Shown here: one piece after another, positions 1 through 8,188 of the stretch | Numbering within the stretch: the stretch's first letter is position 1 | Layout of the letters: each line of letters starts with the position of its first letter | DNA from: CAZYJD01 sp964647785 | GTDB taxonomy: Bacteria; Bacteroidota; Bacteroidia; NS11-12g; UBA9320 | NCBI GenBank assembly: GCA_964647785.1 | Contig: CAZYJD010000001.1 | Coordinates: forward strand, 62,001 to 126,000 | Direction of reading: 5' to 3' | Length of the DNA stretch: 64,000 nt | Notes under the pieces: model-generated | Databases searched by the model: none | Told to the model about the DNA's origin: nothing | Seen by the model: only the letters and a program-made list of their open reading frames with translations | Program-made: the position numbers and the translations under genes

Positions 1-84
1 GGAAGAAGTACGTTAAATGGTTTGCATTGGGAATTCATTGAAATTTCAAACCCAATGTCTGAAGATAGCAAAGTCATTTCCTGA
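1..84 (+). CDS. C-terminal fragment of an unidentified protein
   Basis: An open frame enters from the left edge and ends at a TGA at 82-84, giving 27 residues. It converges on the next gene with a 13-base gap, which fits the dense packing seen elsewhere. The tail is polar, with no recognisable domain or sorting signal. It is too short to identify and could be a chance open frame. Confidence 0.35.
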   Translation, partial: GRSTLNGLHWEFIEISNPMSEDSKVIS

Positions 85-97
85 ACCATCCATTTCC

Positions 98-2725
98 CTA
101 ATGGGCTATATTTAATCTCTGGGTATACAACTGATGCTGATGATGTATGTGAATGATATACGTTCCGGTATTCAGCTGACTTATATCCAAATTACCAGGC
201 AGTATCTTTTGCAAGGTTAACACCCTGCGCGCCAACAGGTCGTAAATCTGAATTTCAGCTTCACCACTGAGACCAACGATTTGAATAACTGAGCTGGCAG
301 GATTGGGATAAACATTGATGGGTTCCTGTTGGCGGGTTTCAAGACTGTTCGTGCGCACACTTTCAAAAAACCAGCTATCACTCCATGGACCTACAAGATC
401 AGGGCGCCGTGCCCGCACCCGCCAATAATAACGAGTACCTTGATTCAAGTTGGTAAATGCCACTGCCGTGCTTGTGGGATTACCTGTTGCCACCAAATTG
501 GTGAAATTGCTATTGGTAGAAACCTGTATGTCGTATGACTGAGCTGTGTTAACACCAAACCAGACCAGATTTACCCCTGCAAGAGGGATGTTGCTTGCTC
601 CATTAAAAGGTCGAGACAATTGAGGTTTAGAAAGTTGGGGGGCGGCCACCGTGCTAAAACGATGGATAAGAGACCAGGATGATGTATCCCGGGTGTGAAA
701 TGCTCTTGCTCTCCAGTAATAAGTTGAACCATGATCGAGATTGACCACTTTTTCTGAAGGGTCTCCCTTGCTGAGGGTTTGAATGCCAGCTGTACTCAGG
801 TTGGAATCTTTTGCTATTTGATACTCATAGGTGTAATCATCATCTGAACCCTGTATGCCCCAGTCAAGTTTGGGGTTGATAACCACATTTTGTGCATCAT
901 TCGCCGGGGAGCTAAGCCAGGGTCGCTGTGTGGTGGTGAAACTCCTGCTGATGGACCATTGGCTGCTATCCCTGTCTGTAACACAACGCGTTCTCCAGTA
1001 ATATCTCGTCTCGAAATTCAACTCTCCGGGCAATTCTACCTGAATATATTGCGGTTGAAAATCATCTGGTTCATGTAGGGCAGAACCGAATTGCTTTAGA
1101 GGAGAATTAAACGCCATGCTTGTATCCAACTCCCAATGAACGCTATCACTCCCATCTACTCCCACAATCAAGGCATTTGTCTGCGTGCCAATGCCTATGA
1201 AATTATCAGGTGGGAAATGAGGTAGAGGTCCGGATTTGGTTCTAAAGGTAACGGGGATGGTGGATTCAGAAGTGTCGGAATATCTGATTGCAAACACCCG
1301 GTACACATAATCCTGATCATACTTGAGGTCAACAAAGGTGCTATTCCATATGCCGGAAACGTTTTCGAACGTATCAACCACAATGGCTTCATCAGAAAGG
1401 GCGATATTAAACTGCTTTCCAGTATCTATTTGTAACAAATATGCCGTGGCCCACGAAGCCTGAATGAATCTGATGTTCACGCGGATATTATGATCTGCGG
1501 TATTGTTTCTCGGAGATGGCGGATCTATTCTCAATTGCCCGGTAAATGTGCGAAACTGAAACTCTGACCATTTTGAAGTATCAGTATCGTGCATGCCGCG
1601 TACTCGCCAGAAATAGGGTCTGTTCAAATACAGTGTGTCCGGTAAAGTCATTCTATCTTCAGCAAGTGTGCTGTCTTTGAGAATCACAGCAAAATCCGCG
1701 TTTTCTGAGAGCTGAAACTGATACCTCATTCCGGATCGGTTGTCCCATCTAAACTGAACCACCAGTGACTGGAGGCTGCCATTGTTTTGAGGGAACACAA
1801 ATGTGAAATCTTCGCTCACAAAAAATGAATCCACCACAGACCAATCAGATTTCTGATTACCAAATACGCCCCTTATACGCCAGTAGTACCATTCACCAAA
1901 ATACAGGTTTCTTAAAGTGTCTCTCCTGGAGTATCTGTCGAGTATTTTGCTTTTGCTTTCCGTTGATGAGAAATCTCTTTGGGTATCCAATTGCAATTCA
2001 ACTTCCGCCAACCCCATATCAGGCCATTGAACAACTGATTGCGGGTCTGATGACTTGCCCACCTTGAAGATCTCAGGCACCGTTTTGATGGTATATTTCC
2101 AAATGGGCGACCAATCCAGGGTGTCTCCAAACTTATTCACCGCTGTTGCACGCCAGTAAATGGTTTTACCATAGGTAAAATAATTGCTGTCTATCAAAGC
2201 ACGGTCGTTAGATGTCCGTCGAACAAAGGATGAACTGTTCATCGTATTGACAGTATCCATCTCGAAAATATAAGTGACCGGTTCATCTGAGGTAAGTGAA
2301 ATAACCCTGAGAGATGTAAGAGGCCCTTCAACATTATTCTGCGGAAAGTTCAATTCACAGCTTTCAAGCACAGTAAAATTGAACGCACTGGACCAACCAG
2401 ATGTATCGGTACTATTGAAACAACGTGTCCGCCAAAAATAGGTCTGTCCCTTCCTCAATGTGCCTGACGTGGCACTGCGTGAAGAACTGTTGCCTGAAGA
2501 GAAGACGGATGTTACCATAGGGCTGTTAAAAGCCGAACTGGTGTCATATTGATATTCGTAGCCCGTCGCACCGCTAACGCTGGTAGCGAGAAATGTAACA
2601 TCAAAACGCTTGAGTGTGATGTTTGATATGGGTACGGAGGGACTCGGGCGACTCAAATTTGCCCGGGAAGAAAAAACCGCTCCAAACAAAACCAAAAGGA
2701 GCGCGAAAAAGCGAGTGGCCATCAT
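98..2725 (-). CDS. Secreted fibronectin-type repeat protein with T9SS type A sorting domain
   Basis: This is a large surface or secreted protein of about 875 residues. A signal peptide (MMATRFFALLL... ending near SSRA) is followed by about eight repeats of roughly 100 residues. Each repeat carries a recurring core of the form YYWRxR followed by DTSxWS, typical of fibronectin type III-like beta-sandwich modules. The last 80 residues contain VYPNPASS, an IYDLLARRV-like segment and a GTYIIHI-like segment, the signature of the type IX secretion type A C-terminal domain. Such proteins are exported through the outer membrane and processed at the cell surface. A TTG at 2767 would add 14 charged residues ahead of the signal peptide, so the paired ATGs at 2725/2722 are preferred. 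No enzymatic motif is seen; an adhesive role is inference. Confidence 0.85.
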   Translation of the reverse strand: MMATRFFALLLVLFGAVFSSRANLSRPSPSVPISNITLKRFDVTFLATSVSGATGYEYQYDTSSAFNSPMVTSVFSSGNSSSRSATSGTLRKGQTYFWRTRCFNSTDTSGWSSAFNFTVLESCELNFPQNNVEGPLTSLRVISLTSDEPVTYIFEMDTVNTMNSSSFVRRTSNDRALIDSNYFTYGKTIYWRATAVNKFGDTLDWSPIWKYTIKTVPEIFKVGKSSDPQSVVQWPDMGLAEVELQLDTQRDFSSTESKSKILDRYSRRDTLRNLYFGEWYYWRIRGVFGNQKSDWSVVDSFFVSEDFTFVFPQNNGSLQSLVVQFRWDNRSGMRYQFQLSENADFAVILKDSTLAEDRMTLPDTLYLNRPYFWRVRGMHDTDTSKWSEFQFRTFTGQLRIDPPSPRNNTADHNIRVNIRFIQASWATAYLLQIDTGKQFNIALSDEAIVVDTFENVSGIWNSTFVDLKYDQDYVYRVFAIRYSDTSESTIPVTFRTKSGPLPHFPPDNFIGIGTQTNALIVGVDGSDSVHWELDTSMAFNSPLKQFGSALHEPDDFQPQYIQVELPGELNFETRYYWRTRCVTDRDSSQWSISRSFTTTQRPWLSSPANDAQNVVINPKLDWGIQGSDDDYTYEYQIAKDSNLSTAGIQTLSKGDPSEKVVNLDHGSTYYWRARAFHTRDTSSWSLIHRFSTVAAPQLSKPQLSRPFNGASNIPLAGVNLVWFGVNTAQSYDIQVSTNSNFTNLVATGNPTSTAVAFTNLNQGTRYYWRVRARRPDLVGPWSDSWFFESVRTNSLETRQQEPINVYPNPASSVIQIVGLSGEAEIQIYDLLARRVLTLQKILPGNLDISQLNTGTYIIHIHHQHQLYTQRLNIAH

Positions 2726-2729
2726 TATT

Positions 2730-2737
2730 CGAAGGTA
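2730..2737 (-). promoter_or_regulatory. -7 box TACCTTCG of the fibronectin-repeat gene
   Basis: TACCTTCG fits the Bacteroidota -7 element TAnnTTTG with one change. It lies 4 bases before the ATG at 2725, so transcription would begin at or next to the start codon. Confidence 0.45.
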
Positions 2738-2785
2738 TTTGATTTTATGAGAACAAACCCTGATCAATGCCAGAACAGGGTAAAA

Positions 2786-4669
2786 TCAATTCTCTTCTTT
2801 TTCACTCAACTCCATCCACCTCAGCAGTTTCTCATCAATCAACTCATGGATGCTTTGAATTTCCAGACCGATTCTGGTCAACTCCTCGTGATCATTCTCT
2901 GGCCTGCTCAAACCTTCCTCCAATTCGGTTTTCTTTTTTTCCAACTCGGGTATTTCCTGATCCAATTGTTCCAGCTCTCGCTGTTCGTTGTATGAGAGTC
3001 TTGCCTTCCTTTTTTCAGGTCTTGCAGCACTTTCCGCTACCTTCACAACAGCCTCTGCTTTCTCAGCCTCTTCCAGTTCCTGCTGAAGCCGGTATTCGCT
3101 ATAGGTGCCATTGAAATCCTGAACCTCTCCCTCTCCTTGAAAAATAAACAGATGATCAACCAGCATGTCCATAAAATATCGGTCGTGCGACACCATGAGC
3201 AGACATCCTCCATAAGTCATGAGAAAGTCTTCCAGTTTGCTCAGAGTAATCAGGTCCAGATCATTGGTGGGCTCATCGAGAATGAGGAAATTTGGATTTT
3301 TCATCAAGACCGTAAGCAAAAACAACCTTCTCTTTTCACCTCCACTTAGTTTGCTCACAAAGGTGTGCTGCATGGGCGGGGGGAAAAGAAAGTGATTCAG
3401 CAGTTGACTGGCGGTAACTTTTCGGCCATCGCTCATTTCAATCACATCGGCTATATCGCGCAGTACTTCAATAACCCTTTTATCTTCTTTGAGTTGAAGG
3501 CCTTGCTGGCTGTAGTAACCAAAAACCAGGGTGTCTCCACGGTTAATTTTGCCGCTGTCTGCCAGTTCTAGGCCGGTTAAAACATTTAGCAAGGTTGATT
3601 TCCCACTGCCATTGCGCCCTACAATGCCAATGCGTTCTCCTTTTTTAAACGTATAATCAAATCCCTTCAGCAACGATTTATCGCCATAGGACTTGTACAA
3701 TTTCTTCAACTCCAGAACCTTGCCACCAATGCGGTTCATTTTCACATCCAACACCAACTCCTGCTCGGGTTTTTTGCCCAGGGATTTTTCCTTCAGCGCA
3801 TAAAAAGCTTCGATTCTCGACTTCGACTTGGTGGTTCGCGCCTTGGGCATGCGCCTGATCCACTCCTGTTCCTTGCGCATGAGTTGACGGGCCTTTTCAG
3901 CATCCACCCGATACACCTCTTCTCGCTCGGCCCGCTTCTGCAAAAAGTAGCTGTAATTGCCGCGATGATGATAAAGTTTTCCATCGCTCAACTCCAAAAT
4001 ATGGTTGCACACCCGGTCGAGAAAATAGCGGTCGTGGGTCACCATTAAAAGGGTGATGCGCGTTTGTGACAAATAGTTCTCCAACCACTCGATCATCTCA
4101 ATGTCGAGATGGTTGGTTGGCTCATCCAACAGAAGAATTTCAGGCTGATCCAGCAAAGTGAGTGCCAGTGCCAGTCGTTTTTTCTGCCCGCCGCTCAGCG
4201 ATTCAATGGCCTGTGCAAATTCTCTGATGCCAAACAAACTCAACAGCTCTTCGGCTTTGCGCTCGTAATCCCAAGCATCGAGGCGATCCATTTCTGCCAT
4301 GGCAAGCTCCACCTCCTGCTGATTCTTTGCACTGAACTCTTCCGACTGCTGTTCAACCGCATTCTCGTAAGCGCGTATGGCATCCAAAACATGCGTTTGG
4401 GCGTGTTTAATGAGCTGGGCAATGGTGCTAAAATCAGTAAAATCAGGCTCCTGCGGCAAGTATCCAATGCGCAGCCCCTCTCGGGTACTTACATGACCCC
4501 GATCCGCTTCATCTTTCCCTGCCAGTATTTTCAGCAGGGTGCTTTTGCCGGTTCCATTATTGGCAACCAAAGCCATTTTGTCGCCCTTGCTCAAGCCGAA
4601 GCTCAAACCACTGAACAAAACCCGTTCACCAAGGTCGCGATGAAGGTTTTCTGCTGATAAATAATTCAT
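2786..4669 (-). CDS. uup: ABC-F family ATPase, Uup type
   Basis: This is a cytosolic duplicated ATPase of the ABC-F family, which acts on ribosomes or nucleic-acid intermediates rather than in transport; no membrane segment is present. The first nucleotide-binding domain has Walker A ANNGTGKST (residues 36-44), signature LSGGQ (158-162) and Walker B ILLLDEP (about 178-184). The second has GRNGSGKST (about 352) and LSGGEKRR (about 447). An arginine/lysine-rich linker lies between the domains. The last 80 residues form a charged coiled coil typical of Uup, which favours Uup over EttA. The length of 627 aa is normal. The ATG at 4669 follows a leader with two competing hairpins. The gene lies 62 bases downstream of the E1 gene on the same strand. 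Confidence 0.9.
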   Translation of the reverse strand: MNYLSAENLHRDLGERVLFSGLSFGLSKGDKMALVANNGTGKSTLLKILAGKDEADRGHVSTREGLRIGYLPQEPDFTDFSTIAQLIKHAQTHVLDAIRAYENAVEQQSEEFSAKNQQEVELAMAEMDRLDAWDYERKAEELLSLFGIREFAQAIESLSGGQKKRLALALTLLDQPEILLLDEPTNHLDIEMIEWLENYLSQTRITLLMVTHDRYFLDRVCNHILELSDGKLYHHRGNYSYFLQKRAEREEVYRVDAEKARQLMRKEQEWIRRMPKARTTKSKSRIEAFYALKEKSLGKKPEQELVLDVKMNRIGGKVLELKKLYKSYGDKSLLKGFDYTFKKGERIGIVGRNGSGKSTLLNVLTGLELADSGKINRGDTLVFGYYSQQGLQLKEDKRVIEVLRDIADVIEMSDGRKVTASQLLNHFLFPPPMQHTFVSKLSGGEKRRLFLLTVLMKNPNFLILDEPTNDLDLITLSKLEDFLMTYGGCLLMVSHDRYFMDMLVDHLFIFQGEGEVQDFNGTYSEYRLQQELEEAEKAEAVVKVAESAARPEKRKARLSYNEQRELEQLDQEIPELEKKKTELEEGLSRPENDHEELTRIGLEIQSIHELIDEKLLRWMELSEKEEN

Positions 4670-4675
4670 AAAGAC

Positions 4676-4707
4676 GGGGTTATAAGCGACTTAACCCCGA
4701 GTGGGGT
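4676..4707 (-). promoter_or_regulatory. Two mutually exclusive hairpins in the uup leader
   Basis: GGGGTTA (4676-4682) pairs with TAACCCC (4692-4698). The same CCCC (4695-4698) can instead pair with GGGG (4703-4706) across a four-base loop. Both structures cannot form at once, and the first lies immediately before the uup start. The sequence shows the pairing; regulation is inference. Confidence 0.4.
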
Positions 4708-4731
4708 AGGTACGGGCAAATTGGGGTGCGT

Positions 4732-7146
4732 TTACATTTCCGGGTAAAGGGCAGGATTGTATTCGCTCATCATGGCATAAATGGTTTCAAATACATCATC
4801 TGCATTCGACTTGCTGAAATAATCTCCATCGGTTCCGTAGGCCGGACGGTGCTCCTTAGCGGTAATGGTTCTGGGTTCAGCATCGAGGTAATAGTATCCT
4901 TTCTGTTCTTCCAACACCTTTTGCATCATATAAGCCGTGGCCCCACCGGGCACGTCTTCATCCATGAACACCACCTTGTTGGTTTTCTTCAAAGATTCAA
5001 CAATATGGTGCCCCGTGTCAAACGGAATGAGGCTTTGCACATCAATCAACTCCACGGAAATACCCTTTTCCTCCAGCATTTCTATCCCTTCTTCGGCAAT
5101 ACGAACGCAAGAACCATAGGTAATCAGCGTTACGTCGCTGCCTTCTTTCAGAACTTCAGGAATACCCGGTTTAAGGGTGTATTCAGACAGGTTATCAGGC
5201 ATGCGCTCTTTCAGTCGATAGCCGTTCAAACACTCCACAATCAACGCGGGCTCATCGCTTTTGAGCACTGCATTGTAAAAGCCTGCCGCCTGAACCATGT
5301 TTCTGGGAACCAGCACATGCATGCCGCGAACAGCATGAATGATCATTCCCATGGGAGATCCACTGTGCCAAATCCCCTCGAGTCTATGCCCCCTGGTGCG
5401 AATGATCAACGGTGCTTTTTGCCCCCCTTTGGTGCGGTACTGCAAGCTCGCAATATCATCGCTCATGATTTGAAGCGCGTACAACAAATAATCGAGATAT
5501 TGAATCTCAGCAATGGGTCGCAAGCCTCTCATGGCGGCGCCAATTGCTTGGCCCACAATGGTAAGCTCTCTGATGCCGGTATCGGTGATTCGAACCTCAC
5601 CGTACTTCTCCTGCAATCCTGCAAAACCTTGATTCACATCGCCTATTTTTCCAACATCTTCACCGAATGCGACAATACGCGGATCGCGCTCCATGGCGCC
5701 ATCGAACAATTTCTGTAGAATCTCAAAGCCATTCAAAAGCTTACTCTGCTCAGAAAAGCTGGCTTCAACCGCTTCTACCTTTGAAAGGCTGTGGTCAGAT
5801 TCAGAATACAAATGGCTGTCATATCGGTCTTCATTGAGTTGTAAGTATGCATCCAACCACTGTTTATAAGTAGCACGTTGCGAAAACTCTTCTCCTATGG
5901 TGATTCGCAATGCTTTGCGTGCCGTTTTTACAAGGTCTTTTCTAATGGGGTCCATTGTGCTCTTGAGCTCAGCTGCTGCTGCACGAATGGCGTCGGCATG
6001 TGAAGAGGCTGCCGCCAATAGGTCCATTTGAGACAAAAGCTCATCTAGTTCGCTGCGTATTCCGCTGCGGTATTCTTCCCAAGCGGCTTTGCGTTCGTTC
6101 TTAACATGCTCGTTGGCTTCTTTTTCTATCTCATCCAGAGCATCTTCTGTACTCAGGCCCGATGAAACAATCCATTCGCGCATCTTTTTAATACAATCGT
6201 GCTCCTCCTCCCACTGCAAGCGCTCCTTGCTCTTGTAACGCTCATGAGAACCGGAAGTGCTGTGTCCCTGCGGTTGGGTGATTTCCGTAACGTGTATAAT
6301 TACGGGAATATGTTCTTCTCTGCTCAGTTTCACGGCCTTGGTGTATGTTTTTACCAGCTCAGGATAATCCCATCCCTTAACTGAATAGATTTCGAAGCCC
6401 TTGCCGTATTTATCAGTTTGAAAACCACTGAGTATCGATGACAAATTCTCTTTGGTGGTCTGATATTTTGCCGGCACGGATATCCCATATTCATCGTCCC
6501 ATATGCTCATGCAAAAAGGAACCTGCAACACCCCTGCAGCATTGATGGCTTCCCAAAATCCTCCTTCACTGGTGCTGGCGTTTCCGATCGTGCCGAAAGC
6601 AACCTCATTTCCATTCACTGAAAAATCGGTCATGCCGCCCAGCGCTGGATTGTTTCGATAGAGCTTGGAAGCCCAAGCAAGCCCAAGCAATCGCGGCATT
6701 TGGCCTGCTGTTGGTGAAATATCTGCTGAAGAGTTATACTGATCCGTTTGGCTTAACCAATGGCCATTTTCATCTAAAAAACGGGTGGCAAAATGCCCAT
6801 TCATGCTGCGACCTGCTGAGGCGGGTTCGGCCTGGGGATCGGGGGTGGCGTAAAGCTGTGCGAAGAACGCCCTGACATTGCTAATGCCCAATGCAAACAT
6901 GAACGTCTGATCACGGTAATATCCGGAGCGAAAATCACCTTTTTGAAATGCCTTTGCCATGGCCAACTGTGCGACCTCTTTTCCATCACCGAAAATGCCA
7001 AATTTCGCTTTGCCTGTTAACACTTCTTTACGACCTGTTAAACTGGCCTGACGACTTTGATAGGCTATTCGGTAATCGCGTAGAACTTCCTGAATGAAAT
7101 CCTCCTTGCTGATGGCCTTTTTCTTTTCTCTTGCCATTTCACTCAT
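4732..7146 (-). CDS. Fused 2-oxoacid dehydrogenase E1 alpha/beta subunits
   Basis: This is the thiamine-diphosphate-dependent E1 component of a 2-oxoacid dehydrogenase complex, most like the branched-chain type; it decarboxylates the 2-oxoacid and passes the acyl group to lipoyl-E2. Residues 1 to about 440 are the alpha part and the rest is the beta part, with FGEDVGKIGDV, ITDTGIRELTI and EIQYLDYL blocks. A single 804-residue fusion is the usual Bacteroidota form. The alpha ThDP motif reads GNASTSEG (residues 188-195) and later WDDEYGIS, whereas the textbook form is GDG...NN; the acidic and amide positions appear exchanged. No E2 or E3 gene is nearby. A TATTTTTG box sits 7 bases before the ATG. 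Confidence 0.9.
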   Translation of the reverse strand: MSEMAREKKKAISKEDFIQEVLRDYRIAYQSRQASLTGRKEVLTGKAKFGIFGDGKEVAQLAMAKAFQKGDFRSGYYRDQTFMFALGISNVRAFFAQLYATPDPQAEPASAGRSMNGHFATRFLDENGHWLSQTDQYNSSADISPTAGQMPRLLGLAWASKLYRNNPALGGMTDFSVNGNEVAFGTIGNASTSEGGFWEAINAAGVLQVPFCMSIWDDEYGISVPAKYQTTKENLSSILSGFQTDKYGKGFEIYSVKGWDYPELVKTYTKAVKLSREEHIPVIIHVTEITQPQGHSTSGSHERYKSKERLQWEEEHDCIKKMREWIVSSGLSTEDALDEIEKEANEHVKNERKAAWEEYRSGIRSELDELLSQMDLLAAASSHADAIRAAAAELKSTMDPIRKDLVKTARKALRITIGEEFSQRATYKQWLDAYLQLNEDRYDSHLYSESDHSLSKVEAVEASFSEQSKLLNGFEILQKLFDGAMERDPRIVAFGEDVGKIGDVNQGFAGLQEKYGEVRITDTGIRELTIVGQAIGAAMRGLRPIAEIQYLDYLLYALQIMSDDIASLQYRTKGGQKAPLIIRTRGHRLEGIWHSGSPMGMIIHAVRGMHVLVPRNMVQAAGFYNAVLKSDEPALIVECLNGYRLKERMPDNLSEYTLKPGIPEVLKEGSDVTLITYGSCVRIAEEGIEMLEEKGISVELIDVQSLIPFDTGHHIVESLKKTNKVVFMDEDVPGGATAYMMQKVLEEQKGYYYLDAEPRTITAKEHRPAYGTDGDYFSKSNADDVFETIYAMMSEYNPALYPEM

Positions 7147-7153
7147 AAGGCTG

Positions 7154-7161
7154 CAAAAATA
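7154..7161 (-). promoter_or_regulatory. -7 box TATTTTTG of the E1 gene
   Basis: This is a perfect TAnnTTTG match, 7 bases before the ATG at 7146. A transcript from it would have almost no leader. No convincing -33 TTG is seen at 19-21 bases. Confidence 0.5.
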
Positions 7162-7203
7162 ATCAAATTGACAGCGCCGAAGGGATGATTTACGCTGCTG
7201 TTA

Positions 7204-7938
7204 TCAGCTTTGAAACAAGCTTCTCGCTTCGAGCAATTCGCTCAGAAATTTTGGCCTCATTTCGATGGCATTGCCCACCACCAACACATCTGCCCCACTT
7301 TGCCATGCTGAGTAGGCCTGCTCGGCGCTGCGTATACCTCCGCCAACGATCAAAGGAAGCTCAAGCATCTTCTTAACTGCGCGAATCATACCATCGCTTA
7401 CTGCTTGCTCTGCTCCGCTGCCGGTATCCATGTAAATCAGCTTCATCCCCAATTGCTGAGCTGCCAAAGCTGTGCTAACTGCAAGGCCCGGCTTGTTGTT
7501 CGGCAATGGAAAGCTCTGGCTTACATAATGCGCGGTGGTGCTTGACCCGCCATCGATGAGCATGTAAGCAGTCGGAATGATTTCAAGACCGCTTCTGTGC
7601 AATTCCATCGAAGCTTCTACATGTCGCCCTATCAACAAATCTGGATTGCGCCCTGAAACCAAACTTAAAAGTAAAAAGGCATCCGCTTCTGAGCTGATAT
7701 GCGATGGCGATGATGGGAAAATAATACAGGGGTTGTTGCTCCTTTTCTTGATGCGCTTGATGCTTTCTTCGATGCTTCCGCTAAAAACCAAACTTCCACC
7801 GATCAACCATATGTCTGGTTCTCCAGACAAAATAATTTTGTCCAGCTGTTTTTCATCCGAATGATCAGGATCTATCAAAACAGCCAACTGTTTGGATGCC
7901 AGCAGTTTCTGATTTTGAAAAAGTTTTAATATGCTCAA
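7204..7938 (-). CDS. Geranylgeranylglyceryl phosphate synthase family protein
   Basis: This is a TIM-barrel prenyltransferase of the GGGPS/PcrB family, which joins a polyprenyl diphosphate to glycerol-1-phosphate through an ether bond. Visible marks are AVLIDPDH near the N-terminus, the HVEASMELHRSG region, YMDTGSGAEQAV, the phosphate-binding LIVGGGIRSAEQA, and GADVLVVGNAIE near the end. The length of 244 aa fits the bacterial/archaeal group II enzymes known from Bacteroidota. The start is TTG at 7938; no in-frame ATG precedes the conserved core. The gene is followed by the E1 gene after 57 bases, which has its own promoter box. The chain length of the prenyl substrate cannot be read from the sequence. 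Confidence 0.85.
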   Translation of the reverse strand: MSILKLFQNQKLLASKQLAVLIDPDHSDEKQLDKIILSGEPDIWLIGGSLVFSGSIEESIKRIKKRSNNPCIIFPSSPSHISSEADAFLLLSLVSGRNPDLLIGRHVEASMELHRSGLEIIPTAYMLIDGGSSTTAHYVSQSFPLPNNKPGLAVSTALAAQQLGMKLIYMDTGSGAEQAVSDGMIRAVKKMLELPLIVGGGIRSAEQAYSAWQSGADVLVVGNAIEMRPKFLSELLEARSLFQS

Positions 7939-8093
7939 TATCAGATATTTAATTGCAATTGTTTGGCTATCAGACGCTTGAACCTTTCTTCAAAGATGCA
8001 ATTATTTCCTTTAAATAATTGTTATCAACAGCCAGAGTTCTGTAAATCCAAAAAGAAATCTCGATCAAAAAAAACGGGTGTGGAAAAGTGCAA

Positions 8094-8125
8094 TTGTAAG
8101 TGGAGGGTCAGCAAAAATATCTTTG
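8094..8125 (+). promoter_or_regulatory. Bacteroidota-type promoter of nrdJ (TTG -33, TATCTTTG -7)
   Basis: TTG at 8094-8096 is separated by 21 bases from TATCTTTG at 8118-8125, matching the phylum consensus of TTG, 19-21 bases, TAnnTTTG. The predicted start near 8131 leaves a leader of about 55-60 bases. A DnaA-box-like TGTGGAAAA (8079-8087) lies just upstream. Confidence 0.65.
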
Positions 8126-8135
8126 ATCCAAAAAC

Positions 8136-8155
8136 CCCCTAAAAGTTTTCAGGGG
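8136..8155 (+). promoter_or_regulatory. Hairpin at the 5' end of the nrdJ leader
   Basis: CCCCTAAAAG followed by TTTTCAGGGG forms a stem of five plus about three pairs with one mismatch. It falls a few bases after the predicted transcription start. It could protect the mRNA 5' end or be an operator; the function is not known. Confidence 0.4.
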
Positions 8156-8188
8156 AGACTATAAAACGTAAGAATAAGAAGAAATGCT

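Noticed and set aside
4726..5718. A 330-codon open frame on the plus strand
   Set aside because: It is antisense to the well-supported E1 gene, with no family resemblance and His/Asn/Phe-rich composition typical of a shadow frame.
7939..8188. A B12 riboswitch upstream of nrdJ
   Set aside because: No B12-box core (AGCCACTG-like) or long folded leader is visible, and the predicted leader is only about 55-60 bases.
7939..8188. A replication origin upstream of nrdJ
   Set aside because: There are only two imperfect DnaA boxes and no AT-rich unwinding block or dnaA gene; the parS site points to the other end of the window.
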